From Phenylobacterium deserti (GTDB taxonomy: Bacteria; Pseudomonadota; Alphaproteobacteria; Caulobacterales; Caulobacteraceae), in assembly GCA_943332615.1 (NCBI GenBank), contig CALQQB010000049.1, positions 1 through 35,471 of the forward strand: a stretch of DNA of 35,471 bases. Reading direction: 5' to 3'. Positions 1-7,560 of the stretch are shown one piece after another. The notes beneath the pieces are model-generated. The model saw only the letters and a program-made list of their open reading frames with translations, was not told the DNA's origin and searched no databases. Each line of letters starts with the position of its first letter. Position 1 is the stretch's first letter. Position numbers and translations under genes: made by a program.

Positions 1-334
1 CCGTGCCACCACCGCACTCGTCGATGGCGCGCGTGCAGGCCAACGTATTCGTGCCATCGATGTTCATCGCGCACGAACCGCAGATGCCTTCACGGCACGA
101 ACGGCGCAACGAGAGCGTCGGGTCCACGGTGCTTTTGATGTGGATCAGGATGTCGAGGACCATCGGCCCGCACTGGGTCGTGTCGACGTCATAGGTGTCC
201 CAGCTCGGATTGACGCCCTTGTCGGGGTCGTACCGATAGATCTTGAACGTCTTGGTCTTGCCCGATCCGGCCGGGGCCGGATGGTGCTTGCCCGACGTGG
301 GACGGGAATTCTTGGGAAGCCGAAGCTGGACCAT
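1..334 (-). CDS. sdhB: Succinate dehydrogenase iron-sulfur subunit SdhB (partial, 3' end outside window)
   Basis: Only the first 111 or so residues are inside the window; the gene runs off the left edge. SdhB carries electrons from the flavoprotein SdhA through three Fe-S clusters to the membrane quinone site in complex II. The visible part has a basic N-terminus ([20 protein letters not shown]), the stretch [13 protein letters not shown], and the plant-type [2Fe-2S] binding pattern [16 protein letters not shown] followed by LACTRAID, which is diagnostic of SdhB/FrdB. The start at 334 lies 21 bases after the sdhA stop, so it is the last gene of sdhC-D-A-B. Family assignment is certain; length and C-terminal clusters cannot be judged. 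Confidence 0.97.
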   Translation of the reverse strand, partial: MVQLRLPKNSRPTSGKHHPAPAGSGKTKTFKIYRYDPDKGVNPSWDTYDVDTTQCGPMVLDILIHIKSTVDPTLSLRRSCREGICGSCAMNIDGTNTLACTRAIDECGGGT

Positions 335-355
335 TTGTCTTGTCTTCCTTCCGGC

Positions 356-2143
356 TCAGTACACCCGCGCCTTGGGCGGGATGTAGTCGATGTCTTTGGA
401 CAGGGTGAAGTTGTGTACCGGGCGGTCGTCGATCTTCACCTTGCCGGATTTGTCGTCGAACCAGGTCAGCGTGTGCTTCATCCAGTTGACGTCGTCGCGG
501 TCCGGGAAGTCCTCGTGCGCGTGGGCGCCGCGGCTCTCGGTGCGATTGTGCGCCCCGACCACCGTGACCACCGCCTGGCCGATGAGGTTGTCCAACTCCA
601 GGGTCTCCATCAGGTCGGAGTTCCAGACCATCGAGCGGTCGGAGACCTTCAGGTCGGCCCGCTTGGCCTGCACCGCGTCCATGCGCTTGACGCCGGACGC
701 GAGCGCTGTGGAGGTGCGGTAGACGGCGGCGTCCTCCTGCATGGCCATCTGCATCTCCAGCCGCAGGTCCGCGGTGGGGGTGGCGCCATTGGCGTTGCGG
801 AACCGGTCGAGGCGGTCCAGGTGCCCGTCGCTCATCGCCGGCTTCAGCTCCGGCTGCGTCGCCCCGGCCTTGAGGATGTCGGCCGCGCGCAGCGCCGCCG
901 AGCGTCCGAACACCACCAGGTCGATGAGGGAGTTGCTGCCCAGCCGATTGGCCCCATGCACGGAGACGCAGGCCGCCTCGCCCACGGCCATCAGCCCCGG
1001 CACCACCTTGTCGGGATCCTTGCCCGCCTTGGTCACGACCTCGGAATAGAAGTTCGTGGGCACGCCGCCCATATTGTAGTGCACCGTCGGCAGGACCGGG
1101 ATCGGGGCCTTGGTGACATCGACGCCGGCGAAGATCTTGGCGCTCTCCGAGATGCCCGGAAGCCGCTCGTGCAGGATCTTCGGATCCAGGTGGTCGAGGT
1201 GCAGGAAGATGTGGTCCTTCTTCGGCCCCACGCCGCGACCCTCGCGGATTTCCATGGTCATGGCGCGGCTGACCATGTCGCGCGGCGCCAGGTCCTTCAC
1301 GGTGGGCGCATAGCGCTCCATGAAGCGTTCGCCCTCGGAGTTGGTCAGGTAGCCGCCCTCGCCGCGGGCGCCCTCGGTGATCAGGCAGCCCGAGCCGTAG
1401 ATCCCGGTCGGGTGGAACTGCACGAACTCCATGTCCTGCAGCGGCAGGCCGGCCCGCAGCGTCATGCCGCCGCCGTCGCCGGTGCAGGTGTGGGCGCTGG
1501 TGGCCGAGAAGTACGAGCGGCCGTAGCCGCCGGTCGCCAGGATCACCATCTGAGCCTGGAACCGGTGCAGGGTGCCGTCGTCCAGCTTCCAGGCGGTGAC
1601 GCCCCGGCAGACGCCCTCGTCCATGATCAGGTCGAGGGCGAAGTACTCGATGAAGAACTCCGTCGCGTTGGCCAGGGACTGGCCATACATGGTGTGGAGC
1701 ATGGCGTGGCCGGTACGGTCGGCCGCCGCGCAGGTGCGCTGGATCGGGGCCTCGCCGTAGTTCTTGGTCATGCCGCCGAAGGCGCGCTGGTAGATCTTGC
1801 CGTCCTCGGTGCGGGAGAAGGGCACGCCCCAGTGCTCAAGCTCGTACACGGCGGCCGGCGCGTTGCGGCACAGATATTCGATGGCGTCCTGGTCGCCCAG
1901 CCAGTCCGACCCCTTGACGGTGTCGTACATGTGCCAGCGCCAGTCATCCTCGCCCATGTTGCCCAGCGAGGCGGAGATGCCGCCTTGCGCCGCAACCGTA
2001 TGCGAGCGGGTCGGGAAGACCTTGGTGATGCAGGCCGTCTTCAGCCCCGCCTGGGCGCAGCCCAGCGCGGCGCGCAGGCCTGAGCCCCCGGCGCCGACGA
2101 CGACGACGTCGAAGCGGTGGTCGATAAATTCATACGTCGCCAT
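356..2143 (-). CDS. sdhA: Succinate dehydrogenase flavoprotein subunit SdhA
   Basis: 595 residues, the normal length for bacterial SdhA. It oxidises succinate to fumarate on the cytoplasmic face of complex II, reducing FAD. Visible motifs: the FAD-binding Rossmann signature GAGGSG at residues 17-22, the covalent-flavin segment [10 protein letters not shown] at 46-55 (His48 is the expected FAD attachment site), HPTGIYGSG and the REGRGVGP loop of the active site, and the C-terminal Arg-rich [16 protein letters not shown] segment. The start ATG lies 3 bases after the sdhD stop, so translation is probably coupled. A long open frame on the opposite strand is a codon-bias shadow. Confidence 0.98.
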   Translation of the reverse strand: MATYEFIDHRFDVVVVGAGGSGLRAALGCAQAGLKTACITKVFPTRSHTVAAQGGISASLGNMGEDDWRWHMYDTVKGSDWLGDQDAIEYLCRNAPAAVYELEHWGVPFSRTEDGKIYQRAFGGMTKNYGEAPIQRTCAAADRTGHAMLHTMYGQSLANATEFFIEYFALDLIMDEGVCRGVTAWKLDDGTLHRFQAQMVILATGGYGRSYFSATSAHTCTGDGGGMTLRAGLPLQDMEFVQFHPTGIYGSGCLITEGARGEGGYLTNSEGERFMERYAPTVKDLAPRDMVSRAMTMEIREGRGVGPKKDHIFLHLDHLDPKILHERLPGISESAKIFAGVDVTKAPIPVLPTVHYNMGGVPTNFYSEVVTKAGKDPDKVVPGLMAVGEAACVSVHGANRLGSNSLIDLVVFGRSAALRAADILKAGATQPELKPAMSDGHLDRLDRFRNANGATPTADLRLEMQMAMQEDAAVYRTSTALASGVKRMDAVQAKRADLKVSDRSMVWNSDLMETLELDNLIGQAVVTVVGAHNRTESRGAHAHEDFPDRDDVNWMKHTLTWFDDKSGKVKIDDRPVHNFTLSKDIDYIPPKARVY

Positions 2144-2146
2144 GGG

Positions 2147-2530
2147 TTAGGCGCCCCCCAGCGCGACCTTGAGGATGGACATGACCGCCAGCGCGCCCAA
2201 CAGGCCGCTGATGAACAGGTTGAGCAGCAGGCACCCGGCCTTGCCGAGATGGCTGTAGACGTAGTCCTCGATGATCACCCGCATGCCGCCCTGCATGTGC
2301 ACGGTGGAGATGGCGATCAGCAGGATCATCAGGGTGGCGTTCAGCGGATGGCCGATCCAGGTAACCGCGCCGTAGTAGTCGAGGCCGCAGAGGATCAGGA
2401 CGCTGTAGACGCCCCAGAGCACCAGCGGCACCAGGGCCACGGCGGCGACGCGCTCGGCGAGCCAGTGGCCGACCCCGTGCTTGGCGGAGCCCAGGCCGCG
2501 CGCCTGGGAAAGCGGTGTGCGGTACGACAT
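2147..2530 (-). CDS. sdhD: Succinate dehydrogenase membrane anchor subunit SdhD
   Basis: 127 residues with three hydrophobic segments (about 28-50, 62-80 and 98-122), as expected for the small anchor subunit that with SdhC holds haem b and the ubiquinone site. The family motif His-x3-Gly ... Ile-Glu-Asp-Tyr is present (H78, then D89-Y90). The start codon overlaps the sdhC stop by one base (TGATG at 2532-2528), a typical coupled junction. The longer frame that continues upstream belongs to an out-of-frame reading of sdhC; the SdhD homology begins at MSYRTPLSQARGLG, which fixes the start. Confidence 0.95.
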   Translation of the reverse strand: MSYRTPLSQARGLGSAKHGVGHWLAERVAAVALVPLVLWGVYSVLILCGLDYYGAVTWIGHPLNATLMILLIAISTVHMQGGMRVIIEDYVYSHLGKAGCLLLNLFISGLLGALAVMSILKVALGGA

Positions 2531-2940
2531 CAGACAACGAGCCCCATCATGTAGGCGATCGCCCAGACCGCGCCGGTGGCGGCGATGGCGAAGCCGAGGA
2601 CGGCGAAGGATGAGGCGCTGGCGTCTTCCTTGGCCAGGCCGTGACCGAAGTCCCAGACGATGTGGCGCACGCCGTTGCCCAGGTGGAAGAACAGCGAGGC
2701 GCTCATTCCCAGCAGCACGAGCTTGCCAAGCCAGGACCCCATGATCCCGAGGAACAGCGCATAGGCCTCGGGCCCGGCGGCCAGCGAGATCGCCCAGGCC
2801 GCCAGGATAAGGGCGCCCAGATAGATGCCCACGCCGGTCACGCGGTGCAGGATCGAGGTGAGCATGGTGACGTGCCAACGCCACACCTGCAGATGTGGCG
2901 ACATCGGCCGATCGGCCGGACCACGTGGAACGGATGTCAT
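2530..2940 (-). CDS. sdhC: Succinate dehydrogenase cytochrome b556 subunit SdhC
   Basis: 136 residues, first gene of the sdhC-D-A-B operon. It shows the SdhC signature RPMSPHL (11-17), the quinone-site segment SILHRVTG (29-36; Ser29 and Arg33 correspond to conserved quinone-pocket residues), and the haem-associated pattern HLGNGVRH..WDFGHG (H86, H93, D97). Three hydrophobic segments are visible. The frame is open far upstream, but the start at 2940 is preceded by a G-rich Shine-Dalgarno-like run in the GGGGGCC stretch, and family similarity begins here. A promoter lies 32-59 bases upstream. Confidence 0.95.
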   Translation of the reverse strand: MTSVPRGPADRPMSPHLQVWRWHVTMLTSILHRVTGVGIYLGALILAAWAISLAAGPEAYALFLGIMGSWLGKLVLLGMSASLFFHLGNGVRHIVWDFGHGLAKEDASASSFAVLGFAIAATGAVWAIAYMMGLVV

Positions 2941-2971
2941 CTTAAGGCCCCCAATGCCCTCAGCCCCGTTG

Positions 2972-2999
2972 GTTGTAAGGCGCGCCCAAGGTGTGTCAA
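2972..2999 (-). promoter_or_regulatory. Likely housekeeping promoter of sdhCDAB
   Basis: Read on the minus strand, TTGACA (2999-2994) is a perfect -35 hexamer followed after 16 bases by TACAAC (2977-2972), four of six matches to the -10 consensus. It would start transcription about 25 bases upstream of the sdhC start codon. The rest of the 313-base divergent gap (2941-3253) shows nothing else recognisable except repeated GATGCGT/ACGCATC words at 3196-3224 and the inverted repeat before the LysR gene. Confidence 0.55.
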
Positions 3000-3221
3000 C
3001 GCGCCGCAGAGATGATCGCTGAACATGTTGCGTCCGAGCCTGCGCAAAGGACGTCGGGTACGGCCACACGATATTGCGGTGGGCGGCGACGGCCGCGCGG
3101 GGGTTTTCGTCATCTGGTCTCCGGGCGCGGGTTCGTTCGGCGGGCATCCCGGGGCTCGCAAGGCTTCGGATTGTGCGAAGCATTGGGCGGCGATGGATGC
3201 GTGACAATGCGTGATTGACGC

Positions 3222-3252
3222 ATCTATCCTTCGTGTTTCGCGAAGGATAGAT
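3222..3252 (+). promoter_or_regulatory. Perfect 12-bp inverted repeat enclosing the LysR gene's ribosome-binding site
   Basis: ATCTATCCTTCG (3222-3233) and CGAAGGATAGAT (3241-3252) are exact reverse complements separated by 7 bases. The right arm contains the only Shine-Dalgarno-like sequence (GAAGGA) for the ATG at 3254, one base after the repeat. The element could be the LysR protein's own DNA operator, or an mRNA hairpin that hides the ribosome-binding site, or both. Confidence 0.7.
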
Positions 3253-3253
3253 C

Positions 3254-4156
3254 ATGCGCTTCGACCTGATCGACCTGCGTCTCTACTGCGACGTCGTCGA
3301 TGCGGGATCGATCACGGCGGGGGCGGAGCGCACCGCCCTGGCGCTGGCGGCCGCCTCGACGCGGATCCGCAACATGGAGGCGGCGCTGGGCGCCGAGCTG
3401 CTGACCCGCTCGCGGACCGGGGTGGTCCCGACGGCGGCGGGGCGGATGCTGCTGAAGCACGCCCGCGGCCTGCTGGGCCAGGCGGCACGGATGCGCGAAG
3501 ACCTGTCGGCCTTCGTCGGCGGCCGGTCCGGCGAGGTGAAGCTGCTAGCCAACACCAACGCCATCACCGAATTCCTGCCTGACGCGCTGTCGTCGTTCCT
3601 GGCCGCCCACCCGCACGTCAGCGTCGATCTGGAGGAGCGGCTGTCCGACGAGATCGTGGGGCTCATCGCCGAGGGCGTCGGCGACGTGGGGATCGTAGCG
3701 GGCACGGTCGATGTGGGGGCGCTGCAGACGTACTCGTTCCGCTCCGACCGGTTCGTGGTGGTCACGGCGCCCGGCCATCCGCTGGCCGGACGGGCCGGCG
3801 TCAGTTTCGCCGAGGTGCTGGCCTACGACCTGATCGGCCTGGAGCGCTCAGCGTCGCTGCAGCGGTTCCTGACGGCCAAGGCGGCGCGCGAGGGCCGGCC
3901 GCTGAAGCTTCGGGTTCAGCTGCGCAGCTTCGACGGAATCTGCCGGCTGGTGGAGGCCGGTGTCGGCGTCGGCGTCGTGCCGCAGACCACGGCGCGGCGG
4001 GCGGAGAAGACCATGTCGCTGGCGGTGATCGCGTTGGCCGACGACTGGGCGGTGCGGGAGCTGACGATCGTGGTGCGGGCCGGTGAGGATCTGCGGCCCT
4101 ATGCGCGGGAGCTGGTGGACAGCTTGCGCCTACCGGTCCTTGAGCCAGTCGGCTGA
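3254..4156 (+). CDS. LysR-family transcriptional regulator
   Basis: 300 residues, normal for LysR regulators. The N-terminal winged helix-turn-helix spans about residues 3-62 with the recognition region near 18-37 (DAGSITAGAERTALALAAAS) and the typical LLTRSRTGVVPTAAG turn. A periplasmic-binding-protein-like effector domain follows from about 90 to 295 (type GVGDVGIVAG, VVVTAPGHPLAG, EAGVGVGVVPQ). The ATG at 3254 is the start; it sits directly behind a perfect inverted repeat containing its Shine-Dalgarno, suggesting autoregulation. It is divergent from sdhC but 313 bases away. Its 3' end overlaps the convergent zapE by 27 bases. The effector and targets cannot be read from sequence. Confidence 0.93.
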   Translation: MRFDLIDLRLYCDVVDAGSITAGAERTALALAAASTRIRNMEAALGAELLTRSRTGVVPTAAGRMLLKHARGLLGQAARMREDLSAFVGGRSGEVKLLANTNAITEFLPDALSSFLAAHPHVSVDLEERLSDEIVGLIAEGVGDVGIVAGTVDVGALQTYSFRSDRFVVVTAPGHPLAGRAGVSFAEVLAYDLIGLERSASLQRFLTAKAAREGRPLKLRVQLRSFDGICRLVEAGVGVGVVPQTTARRAEKTMSLAVIALADDWAVRELTIVVRAGEDLRPYARELVDSLRLPVLEPVG

Positions 4157-5254
4157 GCGCATTTCCTGCAGGCGAGAGGCGGTGCGTTCGAACTCGAACG
4201 CCCCGTCGCCTTCCGGGTAGAGCTTGGTCGGCTCGGCCTCGGCCAGCATGATCAGGTGGGTCCTGGCCTCGTAGAGGGCGTCGATCAGCACCACGAAGCG
4301 GCGAGCCTCCTCGCGCCGGTTGGGCGTGAGCCTGGGGACGCCGGCGATGAACACCGTGTGGAAGCGCTGGGCGATGGCGACATAGTCGTTGGGGCCGAGA
4401 GCCACGGCGCAGAGTTCCTCGAACCCGGCGCGCAGCAGGCCCCCCGCGGCGTTGGGAAAGAAGATCTTCCGGCCCAGCACCTCGAGGGTCTCTCCGTCCT
4501 CGTCCTCGGGGCCCAGCATGTCGCGCCACAGATCGCCGACGGCGGATTCATTGCCGGGATCGATCGGTGAGAACCAGACGCCGACGGCGCGAAGGCGGTC
4601 CAGGCGGTAGTCGTGCGGCCCGGCGATGGTGATCACCTCGGCCTTGGTCTTCAGCAGGTCGATGAAGGGCAGGAAGAGCTGGCGGTTGATGCCGTTGCGG
4701 TAGAGGTCGTCCGGCAGCCGGTTGGAGGTGGCCACCAGGGTGACGCCGCGCTCGAACAGGGCGGTGAACAGCCGGCCCAGGATCATGGCGTCGGCGATGT
4801 CGGTGACCTGGAACTCGTCGAAACACAGCAGACTGGCCTGGGCCGCCACCACGTCGGCCACCGGCGGGATGGGGTCATCGCCCTTGTGCTGATCGAAGGT
4901 GGCGCGCCGCGCGGCGCGGTCACTCTTGCGCCAGGCGTCGATCAGCCGGTGAATCTCGCCCATGAACACGTGGAAGTGGGTGCGGCGCTTCTTTTCGACC
5001 GCGACGGTCTCATAGAAGAGGTCCATCAGCATCGACTTGCCGCGCCCCACCGGGCCGATCAGGTAGACGCCCCGGGGCCGTTCCTTGACCGAGCGGCGGC
5101 GCAGCATCGCCAGGATGCCGCCCTCAGGCTCACCATCGACGAGATCCATCTCCAGACGGATCAGCGGCGCCAGGGCGGCGGCCTGAGCCGGGTCCGCCTG
5201 GATCACGCCGTCTGCGATCTTCGCCTCGTAGGCGGCTTTAAGGGCGGATGCCAT
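4130..5254 (-). CDS. zapE: Cell division protein ZapE / AFG1-family ATPase
   Basis: 374 residues. The family (ZapE in bacteria, AFG1/LACE1 in mitochondria) comprises AAA-like P-loop ATPases linked to cell division and protein quality control. Walker A GPVGRGKS is at 67-74, Walker B LLCFDEF at 142-148, and the family segment HFHVFMGEIHRLID at 93-106. An arginine-containing sensor region (VATSNRLPDDLYRNGINRQL) follows. The start ATG at 5254 gives MASALKAAYEAKIADG, the normal family N-terminus. It lies 49 bases downstream of mmsA on the same strand, so co-transcription is possible though the functions are unrelated. The last 27 bases overlap the convergent LysR gene. Confidence 0.95.
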   Translation of the reverse strand: MASALKAAYEAKIADGVIQADPAQAAALAPLIRLEMDLVDGEPEGGILAMLRRRSVKERPRGVYLIGPVGRGKSMLMDLFYETVAVEKKRRTHFHVFMGEIHRLIDAWRKSDRAARRATFDQHKGDDPIPPVADVVAAQASLLCFDEFQVTDIADAMILGRLFTALFERGVTLVATSNRLPDDLYRNGINRQLFLPFIDLLKTKAEVITIAGPHDYRLDRLRAVGVWFSPIDPGNESAVGDLWRDMLGPEDEDGETLEVLGRKIFFPNAAGGLLRAGFEELCAVALGPNDYVAIAQRFHTVFIAGVPRLTPNRREEARRFVVLIDALYEARTHLIMLAEAEPTKLYPEGDGAFEFERTASRLQEMRSADWLKDR

Positions 5255-5303
5255 CGACTACCGGCGTAGCGGTGGCCGGGCGGTAGCGCAAGGAAGCGGC
5301 GCG

Positions 5304-6815
5304 CTACCCCATCGTCGGAATGACGAACGCCGAGTCCTCGACGGCGCCTTCGGGCCAGCGGGCGGTGATGGTCTTGACCTTGGTGTAGAAGCGCACCCCC
5401 TCCATGCCGTGCTGGTTGGCGTCGCCGAAGGCGGAGCGTTTCCACCCGCCGAAGGAGTGGTAGGCCACCGGCACCGGGATCGGCACATTGATGCCGACCA
5501 TGCCGACGTTCACGCGGGCGGCGAACTCGCGGGCGGCGCGGCCGTTGCGGGTGAAGATGGCGACGCCATTTCCATATTGATGGGATGACGGCAGGGCGAG
5601 CGCCTCCTCGAAGCTCTCGGTGCGCAGGATCTGCAGGACCGGGCCGAAGATCTCTTCCTGGTAGGTCTTCATCGTCGGCTTCACCTGGTCGAACAGGCTG
5701 GGGCCGAGGAAGAAGCCGTTCTCGTAGCCCTGCAGCTTGAAGCCGCGGCCATCGACCACCAGCTCAGCGCCCTCATCGACGCCCAGCTGGATGTAGTCGC
5801 TGATCTTCTGCTTGTGGGCGGCGCTGACCACCGGGCCGTACTGGGCGGCCGCGTCGGTGGAGATGCCGACCTTCAGGGTCTCCAGTTCGGCCAGGACTCT
5901 CTCGCGGACCTCGTCCGCAGTCTTCTTGCCAACGGGGACCACCACCGGCAGCGCCATGCAACGTTCGCCGGCCGAGCCATAGGCGGCGCCCATGATGTCC
6001 TTCACCGCCTGGTCGAGGTCGGCGTCGGGCAGGATGACGCCGTGGTTCTTGGCCCCGCCCATGGCCTGAACGCGCTTCCCGTTCGCCGTGCCACGTGAGT
6101 AGACATATTGCGCGATGTCGGAGGAGCCGACGAAGCTGACGGCCTTGATGTCCGGGTGGTCGAGGATGGCGTCGACGGCGGTCTTGTCGCCGTGGATCAC
6201 GTTCAGAACGCCCGCCAAATCCTGTCCGACCTGCGCGCCGGCCTCCATCATCAGCTCGGCCAGCTTGACCGGCAGGGTCGGGTCCTTTTCCGAGGGCTTC
6301 AGGATGAAGGTGTTGCCGGTGGCGATGGCCACGCCGAACATCCACATCGGGATCATGCCGGGGAAGTTGAACGGGGTGATGCCCGCCGCCACGCCCAAAG
6401 GCTGCCTCATCGAATAGACGTCGATACCGGGGCCGGCGCCCTCGGTGTATTCGCCCTTCAGCAGATGCGGGACGCCGCAGGCGAACTCGATGACCTCCAG
6501 GCCGCGCTGGATGTCGCCCTTGCTGTCGGCGATGACCTTGCCGTGCTCGGACGACAGGATCTCGGCCAGGGCGTTCATGTCGCGCTCGATCAGGCGCTTG
6601 AACTCGAACATAACCCGGGCGCGGCGCTGCGGATTGACCTGGCCCCAGGTCGCCTGAGCGCGGAGGGCGGACTGGACGGCGGCATCCACCTCGGCGGCGG
6701 TGGCCAGGGCGACCCGGGCTTGGACTTCCCCCGTGTTGGGGTTGAACACGTCGCCGTAACGGCCCGAGGTTCCGGCGACCGAGGCGCCGTCGATGAAGTG
6801 GGTGATCTCACGCAT
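5304..6815 (-). CDS. mmsA: CoA-acylating methylmalonate-semialdehyde dehydrogenase MmsA
   Basis: 503 residues, the usual length. It converts (methyl)malonate semialdehyde to propionyl-CoA or acetyl-CoA with NAD+, in valine, thymine or inositol breakdown. Visible: the aldehyde dehydrogenase fold with ITPFNFPGMIPMWMF (146-160), the nucleotide loop KPSEKDP, and the nucleophile in GSAGERCMAL (Cys286). MmsA proteins characteristically have CMAL after the nucleophile. The start ATG at 6815 begins MREITHFIDG, typical for the family, although no strong Shine-Dalgarno is seen. No other valine-pathway gene is adjacent; upstream on the same strand is an unrelated small gene after an 86-base gap. Confidence 0.96.
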   Translation of the reverse strand: MREITHFIDGASVAGTSGRYGDVFNPNTGEVQARVALATAAEVDAAVQSALRAQATWGQVNPQRRARVMFEFKRLIERDMNALAEILSSEHGKVIADSKGDIQRGLEVIEFACGVPHLLKGEYTEGAGPGIDVYSMRQPLGVAAGITPFNFPGMIPMWMFGVAIATGNTFILKPSEKDPTLPVKLAELMMEAGAQVGQDLAGVLNVIHGDKTAVDAILDHPDIKAVSFVGSSDIAQYVYSRGTANGKRVQAMGGAKNHGVILPDADLDQAVKDIMGAAYGSAGERCMALPVVVPVGKKTADEVRERVLAELETLKVGISTDAAAQYGPVVSAAHKQKISDYIQLGVDEGAELVVDGRGFKLQGYENGFFLGPSLFDQVKPTMKTYQEEIFGPVLQILRTESFEEALALPSSHQYGNGVAIFTRNGRAAREFAARVNVGMVGINVPIPVPVAYHSFGGWKRSAFGDANQHGMEGVRFYTKVKTITARWPEGAVEDSAFVIPTMG

Positions 6816-6901
6816 GGCGCGGGTTTTACGACGCCCGGCCGCGCGAGCCTAGGGGGCTTTCGGTTCGCCAATGGAGCGTCGCGCGATCCCATCGCCGCCG
6901 G

Positions 6902-7309
6902 TCAGCAGATAAATTCAGGCGCCGGGGAGAGGCGCACATTCAGGCGGGTCGCCTTGAGCATTCGCTCCCCAGACCTAGCGACCAGTCGGCCCATGATGGT
7001 CCCCGCAATCGCGCGATCCTCGCCGCGAGGGTCGGCGGGCGGATTCATATCCGTCCACCGGATGCCAGCGGCCTCAATCACCCGGTCATCGGCGTCGAAG
7101 CCGGCGCCCTTTCCGCAATGATTGTCTTCGACCCAGGCGCCATGATGCCCGTCCGTCAGGATGGCGGCCTCCACCTCGACAACCTTGCCGTCGAAGCGTG
7201 AGGGATTTCGGTCGATCTCACAGAGACTCGTGCGGATCGGATGTTGAGCGCATCCGGCCGCGATCACGGCGAAGATAGCCTGGGCGGCCGCCAGGTCCAC
7301 GCGCGCCAT
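6902..7309 (-). CDS. Small hypothetical protein, possible lipoprotein
   Basis: 135 residues if started at the ATG at 7309, which is preceded by GAGGAG seven bases upstream; a longer frame from 7432 lacks such support. The N-terminus MARVDLAAAQAIFAVIAAGC has a short hydrophobic stretch ending in a cysteine at residue 20, reminiscent of a weak lipobox, so export as a lipoprotein is possible. The rest has paired cysteines (SLCEIDRNP, DNHCGKGAG) and a central VVEVEAAILTDGHHGAWVED strand-like region, the style of small OB-fold-like exported proteins. I do not recognise a named family. It sits between hisS (divergent) and mmsA (same strand). Confidence 0.7.
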   Translation of the reverse strand: MARVDLAAAQAIFAVIAAGCAQHPIRTSLCEIDRNPSRFDGKVVEVEAAILTDGHHGAWVEDNHCGKGAGFDADDRVIEAAGIRWTDMNPPADPRGEDRAIAGTIMGRLVARSGERMLKATRLNVRLSPAPEFIC

Positions 7310-7488
7310 GCCAAGGCTCCTCGACCATTCCTGGGTCACGCGCCCTCCGACGCAGTGACTCTTCGCCGATCCTCCGTTAGAAGCCCTCCCGTCATGGCGC
7401 GGTTTGCTCATCATCACGGTCCCCACCACCATCCGACCCTCGCGGGTCCGGACCGGGATTTCGTGGCCTAGGACGCGAACCCTTTCCG

Positions 7489-7512
7489 AGCCCCGCCGAT
7501 GCGGACGGGGCT
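7489..7512 (+). other. Inverted repeat in the hisS leader
   Basis: AGCCCCG (7489-7495) and CGGGGCT (7506-7512) form a 7-bp G+C-rich stem with a 10-base loop, about 50 bases before the hisS start. It is followed by TGTGATTT rather than a T-run, so it could be a leader structure as easily as a weak terminator. No leader peptide or T-box features were seen. Confidence 0.35.
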
Positions 7513-7560
7513 TGTGATTTCAGCACCGTCCGTCGCCCTCCTTCTGCAGAGAGACGACGC

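Noticed and set aside
140..2083. 647-codon open frame opposite sdhA
   Set aside because: Antisense shadow of strong codon bias; its protein is rich in Arg, Gly, Val and His and has no domain.
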